A DNA stretch of 5,697 bases, from the NCBI GenBank assembly GCA_903873355.1, contig CAIQOG010000672.1:1-5697 (forward strand), in the 5' to 3' direction. A program made the position numbers and the translations under genes. The DNA is from an uncultured Bacteroidales bacterium (GTDB lineage Bacteria > Bacteroidota > Bacteroidia > Bacteroidales > Paludibacteraceae). Shown piece by piece: positions 1 through 4,532 of this stretch; position 1 is the first letter of the stretch; each line of letters starts with the position of its first letter. Under the pieces are notes generated by a model, which saw only the letters and a list, made by a program, of their open reading frames with translations, searched no databases and was not told the DNA's origin.

Positions 1-3
1 CTG

Positions 4-86
4 TGGGCAGTGAAGGATTCGAACCTCCGAAGTCGAAAGACAGCTGAGTTACAGTCAGCCCCAGTTGGCCACTTTGGTAACTGCCC
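4..86 (-). tRNA. tRNA-Tyr, anticodon GUA
   Basis: Read on the minus strand, this folds as a class II (long variable arm) tRNA. The acceptor stem GGGCAGT (80-86) pairs perfectly with ACTGCCC (5-11), and the discriminator base is A. The anticodon stem GCTGA/TCAGC encloses a loop with GTA at 50-52, so it reads tyrosine codons UAU and UAC. The T arm contains the usual TTCGAAT. The variable arm forms a small GTC/GAC hairpin. CCA is not encoded. It lies 104 bases downstream of tRNA-Thr and is probably in the same transcript. This is the order seen ahead of tuf in many bacteria. Confidence 0.97.
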
Positions 87-126
87 AAAATTTAAATACT
101 AATTTTCAATAAAAATTATAATTTCA

Positions 127-177
127 GCATGTCTTTACATGCAAAAAAAGTCAACTAACAACTGTCAACTGTTAACT
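127..177. repeat. Hairpin and four 7-bp repeats between the two tRNA genes
   Basis: The 104-base spacer between tRNA-Thr and tRNA-Tyr holds a 6-bp perfect hairpin (GCATGT 127-132, ACATGC 137-142, loop CTTT). Beside it are four consecutive heptamers: GTCAACT (150-156), AACAACT (157-163), GTCAACT (164-170) and GTTAACT (171-177). On the transcribed strand they read as variants of AGTTGAC. The hairpin is not followed by a U-run in the direction of transcription, so it is not a terminator. It may mark a processing site in the tRNA precursor, but that is inference. Confidence 0.7.
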
Positions 178-190
178 TTTTACTGTTTCG

Positions 191-264
191 AGCCTCTTGT
201 CGGATTCGAACCAACGACCCCGAGATTACAAATCACGTGCTCTGGCCAACTGAGCTAAAGAGGC
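191..264 (-). tRNA. tRNA-Thr, anticodon UGU
   Basis: This is a 74-base class I tRNA on the minus strand. The acceptor stem GCCTCTT (258-264) pairs with AAGAGGC (192-198), and the discriminator is T. The D stem is GCTC/GAGC, the T stem GTTGG/CCGAC with loop TTCGAAT, and the variable loop has 5 bases. The anticodon TGT is at 228-230, for threonine codon ACA. The anticodon stem CGTGA/TCTCG has one U-U mismatch in the middle. CCA is not encoded. It is the first gene after the promoter at 332-362 and stands at the position of thrU in the thrU-tyrU-glyT-thrT-tufB arrangement. Confidence 0.97.
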
Positions 265-298
265 AAAGTGCTTATTTATAGCGTTTTCTGCGTTTAAA

Positions 299-330
299 AA
301 GCCGTTTGAACACTGTGATTCAAACGGCTT
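299..330 (-). terminator. Hairpin terminator after hpf
   Basis: A perfect 12-bp inverted repeat (AAGCCGTTTGAA at 299-310, TTCAAACGGCTT at 319-330) encloses an 8-base loop. Read on the minus strand, the second arm runs into TTTTT, as expected for an intrinsic terminator. It lies about 50 bases after the hpf stop codon and would end the rpsU-xerC-hpf message. The -7 box of the next promoter (332-339) touches its upstream arm, so a tRNA transcript would begin inside or at the edge of this stem. Confidence 0.75.
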
Positions 331-331
331 G

Positions 332-362
332 CAAATGTACGAAATTATTTTGGACTACAAAA
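332..362 (-). promoter_or_regulatory. Bacteroidota-type promoter for the tRNA(-tuf) operon
   Basis: On the minus strand, TACATTTG (339 to 332) matches the Bacteroidota -7 consensus TAnnTTTG exactly. A TTTTG at 362 to 358 supplies the -33 TTG after an 18-base spacer. The start point would fall at about 325-329, roughly 60 bases before tRNA-Thr. An 11-base palindrome, TTTAC-T-GTAAA at 365-375, sits directly upstream of the -33 box and could bind a regulator, though AT-rich palindromes of this size also arise by chance. Confidence 0.75.
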
Positions 363-378
363 CGTTTACTGTAAATTT

Positions 379-678
379 TTATTTTTTACCTGTTTTTTCT
401 TTGTGCTTACGGATTTGCTTGTCTAAAGCTTCAATTGATAAATCGATTGCTTCTTCAAAAGTATCGCAGGTTTTTGAAGCGAAAAAATCAACATTCGGAA
501 TAGAAATCTTAATTTCTGCTTCTTTGTTGGTGGCCGTTTCGGGCTTAACTACCTTTAAATACACCTCTACGTTCATTATTTCATCAAAATTCTTCTCGAG
601 TTTCTGTAATCTTTTGTTCACGTGCGACTCAAGAGTGGTAGTTGCATCAAAATTGATGGACTGGATCCTTAGTTTCAT
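379..678 (-). CDS. hpf: Ribosome hibernation promoting factor, short form (HPF/RaiA family)
   Basis: This 99-residue protein matches the short HPF/YfiA family (usually about 95-115 residues). These bind the 30S decoding region when growth slows and help store or silence ribosomes in the cytoplasm. The visible features are the opening MKLRIQSINFDA, a basic first helix (ESHVNKRLQKLEKNF, about residues 17-31), a central strand pair and the closing helix (FEEAIDLSIEALDKQIRKHKEK). There is no C-terminal dimerisation extension as in long HPF. The start is well supported: AAGGAGGC at 683-690 ends 4 bases before the ATG, a strong Shine-Dalgarno that is unusual for this phylum. It lies 14 bases after the xerC-like stop, so it is almost surely in the rpsU-xerC operon, and it is followed by the hairpin at 299-330. 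Confidence 0.95.
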   Translation of the reverse strand: MKLRIQSINFDATTTLESHVNKRLQKLEKNFDEIMNVEVYLKVVKPETATNKEAEIKISIPNVDFFASKTCDTFEEAIDLSIEALDKQIRKHKEKTGKK

Positions 679-682
679 AATA

Positions 683-690
683 GCCTCCTT
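683..690 (-). promoter_or_regulatory. Strong Shine-Dalgarno site of hpf
   Basis: On the minus strand this reads AAGGAGGC, a near-complete anti-16S match, 4 bases before the hpf ATG and inside the 14-base gap after the recombinase stop. Bacteroidota genes generally lack such sites, and rpsU, DUF559 and rhuM here have only A/T-rich leaders. It fixes the hpf start. Confidence 0.8.
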
Positions 691-692
691 TT

Positions 693-1574
693 TTATTTAG
701 CTCGTGGATGAGCCTGATTATATATATTGTGTAGTTCTTCAAAACTCGTGTGCGTGTACACCTGAGTTGCTGCCAGACTACTGTGACCTAATAATTCTTT
801 TACAACATTTATATCTGCTCCTGCATTAAGCATGCTTGTGGCAAAACTATGACGTAATACATGCGGACTTCGCTTGTGCAGACTGCTTACATCCGACATA
901 TTGGAGTGAACCAGATTGTAAACAAGCTTTGGATACATCTTCATTCCGTTTGCACGAACAAAAAGATAAGGTTCAAGCACTTCTACTTCTTCGTTGCGGC
1001 GACTGATATAGCGCTCTATATCTTTGCAAAGCGTTTGACCTACAGGAATAATCCGTTGTTTGTTCCGTTTACCGATAACCCTCAAATTTCCTTCATTCAG
1101 GTCAATATCGGTATCACGAATATTCAACAACTCAGACAACCGAATGCCGGTAAGGTAAAATAATGTCAAAATCAACTGGTCGCGCACCGGCTCAAACCGA
1201 TCAGGAATATTTGGATTGCCCAACACTTCGGCCATTTCGCTTTGTTTAAAAAACGCCGGAAGTGGTTTCTTTGTTTTAGGCAGGATGATTTTTAACGTCG
1301 GATTCTGACTTACATACCTGCGGGTAAGCAGAAATCGCCAGAATGACTTAAGCGTTGATATTTTCCGGGATAATGAACGGGCTGACAAATCCTCATTCAT
1401 CATTGAAATTACCCATTGCTGAATTTGGGCTGAAGTAATTTCTTTTGGCTGAAGCGCTTCGGGTGAAGTCTGAAGGAAATCGCAGAACTGAAGCAGGTCC
1501 GTATGATACGACAAAACAGTATGAGTCGAATAATTCTTCTCATACTGTAAATATTGCAGGAATTCGTTCATCAT
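693..1574 (-). CDS. xerC: Tyrosine recombinase, XerC/XerD type
   Basis: This 293-residue protein has the usual Xer length and layout. An N-terminal SAM-like core-binding domain (about residues 1-90, with EKNYSTHTVLSYHTDLLQF) precedes the catalytic domain. All six catalytic positions are visible: R145 in TGIRLSELL, K169 in VIGKRNKQR, H238 and R241 in HVLRHSFAT, H264 in LLGHSS, and nucleophile Y273 in TQVYTH. The family cuts and rejoins DNA at dif-like sites to resolve chromosome dimers; this copy may do so, but Bacteroidota carry several Xer-like recombinases, so XerC versus XerD versus a specialised one cannot be settled here. I chose the ATG at 1572-1574 (a second ATG follows at once). The frame stays open to 1733, but that extension runs through rpsU and does not resemble Xer. 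It follows rpsU by 74 bases and precedes hpf by 14. Confidence 0.93.
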   Translation of the reverse strand: MMNEFLQYLQYEKNYSTHTVLSYHTDLLQFCDFLQTSPEALQPKEITSAQIQQWVISMMNEDLSARSLSRKISTLKSFWRFLLTRRYVSQNPTLKIILPKTKKPLPAFFKQSEMAEVLGNPNIPDRFEPVRDQLILTLFYLTGIRLSELLNIRDTDIDLNEGNLRVIGKRNKQRIIPVGQTLCKDIERYISRRNEEVEVLEPYLFVRANGMKMYPKLVYNLVHSNMSDVSSLHKRSPHVLRHSFATSMLNAGADINVVKELLGHSSLAATQVYTHTSFEELHNIYNQAHPRAK

Positions 1575-1648
1575 GACCGTATGCTCAAATCTGCAACGAA
1601 AATAATAGAAATAAATCAGGAAAACAAGTTTTCCGTCATAAAAAATGA

Positions 1649-1840
1649 CTATTCTTCGCCTAATTGCATTTTTTGTACGTAAACCGCGTGAACTTTCTCT
1701 TCGCGTTTTACTACTGAAGGCTTGTCGAAACACTGACGACGACGTAATTCTTTTACAACGCCTGTTTTTTCAAATTTACGTTTGAATTTTTTCAATGCTC
1801 TTTCAATGTTTTCGCCTTCTTTTACGGGTACTACGATCAT
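1649..1840 (-). CDS. rpsU: 30S ribosomal protein S21
   Basis: This 63-residue, strongly basic protein has the S21 signature MIVVPVKEGENIERALKKFKRKFEKTG followed by LRRRQCFDKPSVVKR (given here in two parts). S21 binds the small subunit near the 3' end of 16S rRNA and takes part in initiation. The length is normal for Bacteroidota. The ATG (1838-1840) has no Shine-Dalgarno, only an A/T-rich leader, which is typical of the phylum. It is the first gene after the promoter at 1889-1918, about 40-45 bases from the predicted start point, and heads a probable rpsU-xerC-hpf operon. The last residues are KMQLGEE. Confidence 0.97.
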   Translation of the reverse strand: MIVVPVKEGENIERALKKFKRKFEKTGVVKELRRRQCFDKPSVVKREEKVHAVYVQKMQLGEE

Positions 1841-1888
1841 AATTACTTGTTATTTAATTCGTTTGTTTGTTATAAAATTTTCGGACTG

Positions 1889-1918
1889 CAAAGATAGAGA
1901 ATGATTTTTAATTGACAA
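1889..1918 (-). promoter_or_regulatory. Bacteroidota-type promoter for rpsU-xerC-hpf
   Basis: On the minus strand, TATCTTTG (1896 to 1889) is an exact match to the -7 consensus TAnnTTTG. TTG at 1918 to 1916 lies 19 bases upstream, the preferred distance for the phylum's primary sigma factor. The predicted start, near 1882-1885, gives a leader of about 45 bases before the rpsU ATG. Nothing riboswitch-like is evident in that short leader. Confidence 0.8.
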
Positions 1919-1993
1919 TAAGAAAATGATAAATATTTTTATAACATATTTAGTTTGCTAACTATCCAACACAATTGCATTTGAATTCTTATA

Positions 1994-2037
1994 CAAAAAA
2001 CACCCCGCTGACTTCACAGCCGGCAGGGAATTTTTTT
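1994..2037 (-). terminator. Terminator of the DUF6266 gene, possibly bidirectional
   Basis: A GC-rich imperfect hairpin (about 2003-2028; arms CCCCGCTG and the right arm around CAGCCGGCAGGG, with one mismatch and a G-U pair) is followed on the minus strand by TTTTTT (2000 to 1995). It lies about 35 bases past the stop of the gene ending at 2063 and upstream of the rpsU promoter. The other side carries TTTTTTT at 2031-2037, so it could work in both directions. It separates the accessory genes from the ribosomal operon. Confidence 0.7.
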
Positions 2038-2062
2038 GAATTGCTAAACAGGTACTCAGGTA

Positions 2063-2707
2063 TTAAATGTGGGGCATCGTCAGTCGCACATGCACCGAGT
2101 TTGATGCTTTCTTTCCATCTGCCGAAAGAACAAAAGCATAGATAAACTCAACATTATCATGACTCACGCCCGGTATTGGTAGATTTACCGTACATTCAGC
2201 TTCAGTTCCTCTTTGCTGAGTTGTTGAATAAAATGCACCGGTTTTCAATTTACACAGTACAGTAATTACATCATCGGCTACTGAACTTTTTCCATATCCA
2301 AGACAGGAATCACACTGAAGCATAACACCATCACTATTCAGGGTAGCAGTATTCACATTAATACCCGGTAAACTACCTTTGGAAATCTGCAGCAGACTGT
2401 AATCCATCTTAGGCACTTCTCCCGAATTATCAATAGCTCCCGGCAGATTCAGCGCTATAAAATAATTGTAAGGCGACAACCTTTCGGGACGTATCGGCAA
2501 ACCGATGTCTATAAACCCGCCTATCGACCGGTATATATCCGAAATTAGTTTGAAACCTGCCCGATGGGCTTGCTGTGCTTCGGAGTTTTTGTCCTTGCGG
2601 TTGAACGCTTTAGCACTTACCACATTTTGACCTCTGTGGACGTAGGTGTTCACGTTTGCGAACGATTTTGCCATTTTACCCATGACCGGGTTTTGAGCGA
2701 TGCTCAT
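2063..2707 (-). CDS. DUF6266 family protein
   Basis: This 214-residue protein has the layout I associate with DUF6266, a Bacteroidota family of about 210 residues with no known function. The N-terminal part (about residues 10-50, GKMAKSFANVNTYVHRGQNV then KNSEAQQAHRAGFKL) is the family's 'own gene product G-K-x-x, then Q-x-x-x-R-x-x-F' block. PKMDYSLLQISKGSLPG lies at 99-115. The C-terminal half is predicted beta-rich and ends with VEFIYAFVLSADGKKASNS (187-205). There is no signal peptide or membrane segment. The frame is open up to 2818, but a -7 promoter box at 2772-2779 lies inside that extension, so I take the ATG at 2705-2707. It stands alone, with its own promoter and terminator. Family assignment is from memory of the pattern; biochemical function is unknown. 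Confidence 0.78.
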   Translation of the reverse strand: MSIAQNPVMGKMAKSFANVNTYVHRGQNVVSAKAFNRKDKNSEAQQAHRAGFKLISDIYRSIGGFIDIGLPIRPERLSPYNYFIALNLPGAIDNSGEVPKMDYSLLQISKGSLPGINVNTATLNSDGVMLQCDSCLGYGKSSVADDVITVLCKLKTGAFYSTTQQRGTEAECTVNLPIPGVSHDNVEFIYAFVLSADGKKASNSVHVRLTMPHI

Positions 2708-2771
2708 AGTTGTATTGATCGTCCTCTGAACCCGGATGGCAACAGCGCCTCCTTCGTTGATTTCGACGAAA

Positions 2772-2806
2772 CAAAAGTACGGCAGCTCAAAATTTTGCTT
2801 GTACAA
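2772..2806 (-). promoter_or_regulatory. Probable promoter of the DUF6266 gene
   Basis: On the minus strand, TACTTTTG (2779 to 2772) matches the Bacteroidota -7 consensus TAnnTTTG. The nearest good TTG (2806 to 2804) is 24 bases upstream, longer than the usual 19-21, so the -33 part is weak or absent. The predicted start near 2766 leaves a leader of about 60 bases before the chosen ATG and supports that start. Confidence 0.5.
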
Positions 2807-2824
2807 CTTGTAATACAACTTGTA
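2799..2824. promoter_or_regulatory. Array of TTGTA/TACAA palindromes upstream of the DUF6266 gene
   Basis: TACAACTTGTA occurs twice in direct order (2802-2812 and 2814-2824). The boxes also form overlapping palindromes: TTGTACAA (2799-2806) and TTGTA-A-TACAA (2808-2818). They cover the expected -33 region of the promoter at 2772. This is the kind of arrangement used by a dimeric repressor or activator, but no regulator is known. Confidence 0.4.
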
Positions 2825-2906
2825 TAAGATTTTTTGTAACAGGCTGATTTTGTGAGGAATAAAAACGGGTTGTTTTGGAGTATGTGAGGGGGAAGGTTGT
2901 ATGTTC

Positions 2907-2930
2907 CGCCCCTAACCCCTAAAGGGGAAT
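2907..2930. repeat. GC-rich hairpin repeat (CCCCTAAAGGGG type)
   Basis: A compact element with CCCCTAAAGGGG (2916-2927) is preceded by a further CCCCTAA. It resembles, in inverted order, the element at 3032-3075, and also those at 4165-4185 and 4431-4443. Such CCCCTTTAGGGG motifs are dispersed in intergenic DNA of many Bacteroidota. Apart from this element and its partner at 3032-3075, I see nothing gene-like between 2825 and 3096. Confidence 0.6.
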
Positions 2931-3031
2931 AAGAGTGGTCTGCGAAGTTTATTACAATTTTATTATTCTTGTACAAAATAACAAACATCTACAATTTCTA
3001 TTTAATGAGTAAACTCACGCATCCCTCAGAT

Positions 3032-3075
3032 CTCCCCTTTTTTCTAAAGGGGAGTACCCGAAGGGGGTAGGGTTT
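3032..3075. repeat. GC-rich hairpin repeat, partner of the element at 2907
   Basis: A 9-bp perfect stem (CTCCCCTTT 3032-3040, AAAGGGGAG 3046-3054) with a 5-base loop is followed by CCCGAAGGGGGTAGGGT. It lies about 25-65 bases past the stop of the 171-residue gene. On the minus strand the stem has no U-run after it, so it is not a standard terminator. Confidence 0.6.
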
Positions 3076-3096
3076 CTTGCTTATTTCACCAAAATC

Positions 3097-3612
3097 TTAT
3101 TCATCATCATCATCCTCAAAAAAATCCCCGAACCTCCCTGGATCAAAACCATCACCCTCATCATCATCCGGACCAACGCCCGGTGGATTAAATAATCCCC
3201 AGCGGTCGGCAATGTAGTTGGTTTTATCAAAACCCGCCACCCAGTCGATAAACAGCAGGCGGTATTCTTCCACTTTGTCGCGCACCATCATATAGTATTC
3301 GGCATGTTCAAAGCCAAACATCCGCAACGAATGGATATGAAGTTTCAGGCTGTGGGCAGCACGGCGGATAAGCGCTGCATTCTCCATGCGGATATCGTAC
3401 AAATCGCCTCCCTCGGCAGCAGCTATTTTGGCACAAAGCATATAGGCATCTTCCAGCATAAGCTGCTTGGTGTAACCCAACTCTCCCTCCTCATCCTCAA
3501 TCAATGATGCAATGCTTCGTACCAGCTCGGTAATCTCCTTCCCTTTTTGGTAGAGCGGCATCTTATCCAGCTTATCGTGGGGGTTATCGTAGTCGTTGTG
3601 TTCGGGGAACAT
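3097..3612 (-). CDS. Uncharacterised helical protein with acidic tail
   Basis: This 171-residue protein has no function I can name. Residues about 18-145 look all-helical, with PLYQKGKEITELVRSIASLI (19-38), MLEDAYMLCAKIAAAEGGDLYDIRMENAALIRRAAHSL (in parts, 52-89) and a closing block VEEYRLLFIDWVAGFDKTNY (114-133) then DRWGLFNPP. The AK-IAAAEGGDLY--RMENA segment looks like the conserved core of a family of small Bacteroidota proteins, perhaps related in fold to the four-helix-bundle (S23) proteins; that is a guess. The tail (149-171) is almost all D, E, G and F, ending EDDDDE, and is probably disordered. There is no signal peptide or membrane segment. The start at 3610-3612 has only an AT-rich leader; M18 is an alternative. 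It is a single gene flanked by dispersed repeats. Confidence 0.8.
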   Translation of the reverse strand: MFPEHNDYDNPHDKLDKMPLYQKGKEITELVRSIASLIEDEEGELGYTKQLMLEDAYMLCAKIAAAEGGDLYDIRMENAALIRRAAHSLKLHIHSLRMFGFEHAEYYMMVRDKVEEYRLLFIDWVAGFDKTNYIADRWGLFNPPGVGPDDDEGDGFDPGRFGDFFEDDDDE

Positions 3613-3633
3613 GATTATTATTATTTATGAGAC

Positions 3634-3658
3634 CTGACAGGTTTCCAAAACCTGTCAG
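3634..3658. repeat. 11-bp perfect palindrome, dispersed Bacteroidota repeat
   Basis: CTGACAGGTTT (3634-3644) and AAACCTGTCAG (3648-3658) form an uninterrupted stem around CCA. I recognise CTGACAGGTTTTnnAAACCTGTCAG as a motif that recurs between genes in Bacteroidota. Here it lies 22 bases upstream of the ATG at 3612, between that gene and the HsdS-like tail, so it falls within any 5' leader of the 171-residue gene and could affect its translation. Confidence 0.65.
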
Positions 3659-3689
3659 ATATGAATTTCCTCTAAGTTCAGCTCCCAAT

Positions 3690-3732
3690 TCATTCCCATC
3701 CATCGGCAGAGCAAACAATCACGAAGTGAATG
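3690..3732 (-). pseudogene. Damaged remnant resembling the HsdS C-terminal tail (second copy)
   Basis: On the minus strand 3732 to about 3690 reads HSLRDCLLCRWMGMN. Restoring one frame gives LRDCLLPMDGNE, which resembles the LRDxLLPMLMNGQV ending typical of type I restriction specificity subunits. The sequences CTTCGTGATTG and TGCCGATG are shared exactly with the clearer remnant at 4454-4531. It follows the stop of the DUF559 gene by about 15 bases. It is very short and the frame is broken, so this rests mainly on its likeness to the other copy. Confidence 0.35.
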
Positions 3733-3747
3733 GGTTATCAGTGCTTA

Positions 3748-4122
3748 TTATTTGTTCTCTAAGAATTTCAGATGCTTCTTTATCTCTTCCAGCACCTGCC
3801 CCGGATAATTAAACACTTCCAGGTTTTCAAACCGTATCACCCGAATTCCCACCGAGTTTAGATATTCAGTTCGTTTGGCATCATATTCCTTACCTTCCTC
3901 CGTAAAATGCCCTGCACCATCAAGCTCCACAGCCAGTTTGTATTTCGGGCAGTAAAAATCAAGCACATAATGCCCCACGCTGAATTGTCGCCTGAACCGC
4001 TCACCCACTAACTGCCTGTCCTTAATCATCACCCATAGTGCAACTTCCGCAGCTGTCATGTGGTTGCGGAGCTTGCGCCGGAATGGCAGCATTTCAGGGC
4101 GGTTGTTGAGTTGGTCAGGCAT
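3748..4122 (-). CDS. DUF559 endonuclease-like protein (VSR/PD-(D/E)XK fold), complete copy
   Basis: This 124-residue protein fits DUF559, small proteins with a fold related to very-short-patch-repair endonucleases. Visible family blocks are MTAAEVALW (22-30), LVGERFRRQFSVGHYVLDFYCPKYKLAVELDG (in parts, 38-69) with candidate catalytic D55, E66 and D68 plus H72, and DAKRTEYL--VGIRVIRFENLEV (81-103). All key positions look intact, so it could be an active nuclease, though substrates are not established for most members. The ATG is at 4120-4122 with an A-rich leader and no Shine-Dalgarno; M11 is an alternative. Its codons 76-116 are identical base for base to the partial gene at the right end of the window. 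It lies between HsdS-like tails and hairpin repeats. Such genes are often found beside restriction-modification loci. Confidence 0.88.
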   Translation of the reverse strand: MPDQLNNRPEMLPFRRKLRNHMTAAEVALWVMIKDRQLVGERFRRQFSVGHYVLDFYCPKYKLAVELDGAGHFTEEGKEYDAKRTEYLNSVGIRVIRFENLEVFNYPGQVLEEIKKHLKFLENK

Positions 4123-4146
4123 GGTTTGATTGTTTTAAATATAAGA

Positions 4147-4185
4147 AACCCCTCCGCTGCGCTCGTCCCCTTTGCAAAAGGGGAC
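4147..4185. repeat. GC-rich dispersed repeat with hairpin, left inverted copy
   Basis: The block 4148-4170 (ACCCCTCCGCTGCGCTCG then TCCCC) is followed by a 9-bp perfect stem, GTCCCCTTT (4165-4173) and AAAGGGGAC (4177-4185), around GCA. The first part recurs in inverted order at 4391-4413 with one substitution and one length difference. The element sits about 25 bases upstream of the DUF559 ATG. Between 4186 and 4349 I see only AT-rich DNA with no convincing gene or promoter, apart from another half-motif GTCCCCTTTTG near 4318. Confidence 0.65.
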
Positions 4186-4349
4186 ATTTACTGGACGCGT
4201 GATTATTTACAATTAATTATCAGAAGCTAAATTTATAAACTTGCACAAATCTTAAATTAAACCTGCAAAACATAAGCTCATTTTTATTAGACCTAAAAAT
4301 CCTCGCACCTCATAATTGTCCCCTTTTGAAAACTTACTATTCCTATTTT

Positions 4350-4443
4350 CCCTCTCCATTTGGAGAGGGTGCCGTAGGCGGGTGAGGTCAGGGACGAGCG
4401 AAGCGGAGGGGGTCATATTATATTTCTTCTCCCCCTTTAGGGG
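4350..4443. repeat. Composite GC-rich repeat with hairpins, right inverted copy
   Basis: This stretch has three parts: an 8-bp perfect hairpin CCCTCTCC/GGAGAGGG (4350-4369) followed by TGCCGTAGGCGGGTGAGG; the block GGGACGAGCGAAGCGGAGGG (4391-4410), which inverts the block at 4148-4170; and CCCCTTTAGGGG (4432-4443). It abuts the HsdS-like tail at 4454. Both types are familiar as dispersed intergenic repeats rather than genes. Confidence 0.65.
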
Positions 4444-4453
4444 CCAGGGGTCT

Positions 4454-4531
4454 CACCTGCCCATTCATCAGCATCGGCAACAACCAATCACGAAGAAACG
4501 AGAGTTGTTTACCAGGAACAGATGAAAGTAT
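4454..4531 (-). pseudogene. Remnant of the C-terminal end of a type I specificity subunit (HsdS-like)
   Basis: The minus strand from 4531 reads in frame PGKQLSFLRDWLLPMLMNGQV (given here as residues 6-26 of the remnant). LRDWLLPMLMNGQV is the typical ending of type I restriction HsdS proteins, which carry the DNA-recognition domains of the hsdRMS complex. The frame then continues through the hairpin repeat to a TAA at 4418-4420. No other part of hsdS is present: immediately upstream is the rhuM stop at 4533. This is therefore a 26-codon relic, left by deletion, replacement or recombination in an hsdS gene. HsdS genes are recombination hotspots, and rhuM genes are commonly neighbours of type I loci. 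Confidence 0.55.
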
Positions 4532-4532
4532 T

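Noticed and set aside
127..142. GCATGT/ACATGC hairpin next to a run of seven A as a terminator between the tRNA genes.
   Set aside because: In the direction of tRNA transcription the T-run comes before the hairpin, not after. On the plus strand the hairpin is followed by A, not T.
329..700. 123-residue reading frame on the plus strand, rich in F, S and I.
   Set aside because: It is antisense to hpf and starts in the tRNA promoter. It is a shadow of the real gene.
861..1163. 100-residue reading frame on the plus strand.
   Set aside because: It lies antisense to the catalytic part of a clear Xer recombinase.
1575..1733. N-terminal extension of the Xer recombinase to an upstream ATG, giving 346 residues.
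   Set aside because: The extra 53 residues overlap rpsU in another frame and do not resemble the Xer N-terminus. The protein starting at 1574 has the normal family length.
2708..2818. N-terminal extension of the DUF6266 protein (37 residues) to an ATG at 2818.
   Set aside because: It runs across a -7 promoter box (2772-2779) and the TTGTA palindromes, and adds no family motif.
2704..2988. 94-residue reading frame on the minus strand.
   Set aside because: It translates the hairpin repeat and the promoter region of the DUF6266 gene and overlaps that gene's start. Composition is not protein-like.
3032..3054. Hairpin after the 171-residue gene as an intrinsic terminator.
   Set aside because: On the minus strand the stem is followed by ATCTGAGGG without a U-run. 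It is better explained as a dispersed repeat.
2907..4443. CRISPR array, suggested by several short similar repeats.
   Set aside because: The repeats differ in length and orientation, have no regular spacers, and no cas genes are present.
4316..4525. 69-residue reading frame on the plus strand.
   Set aside because: It translates GC-rich hairpin repeats and the antisense of the HsdS-like relic.
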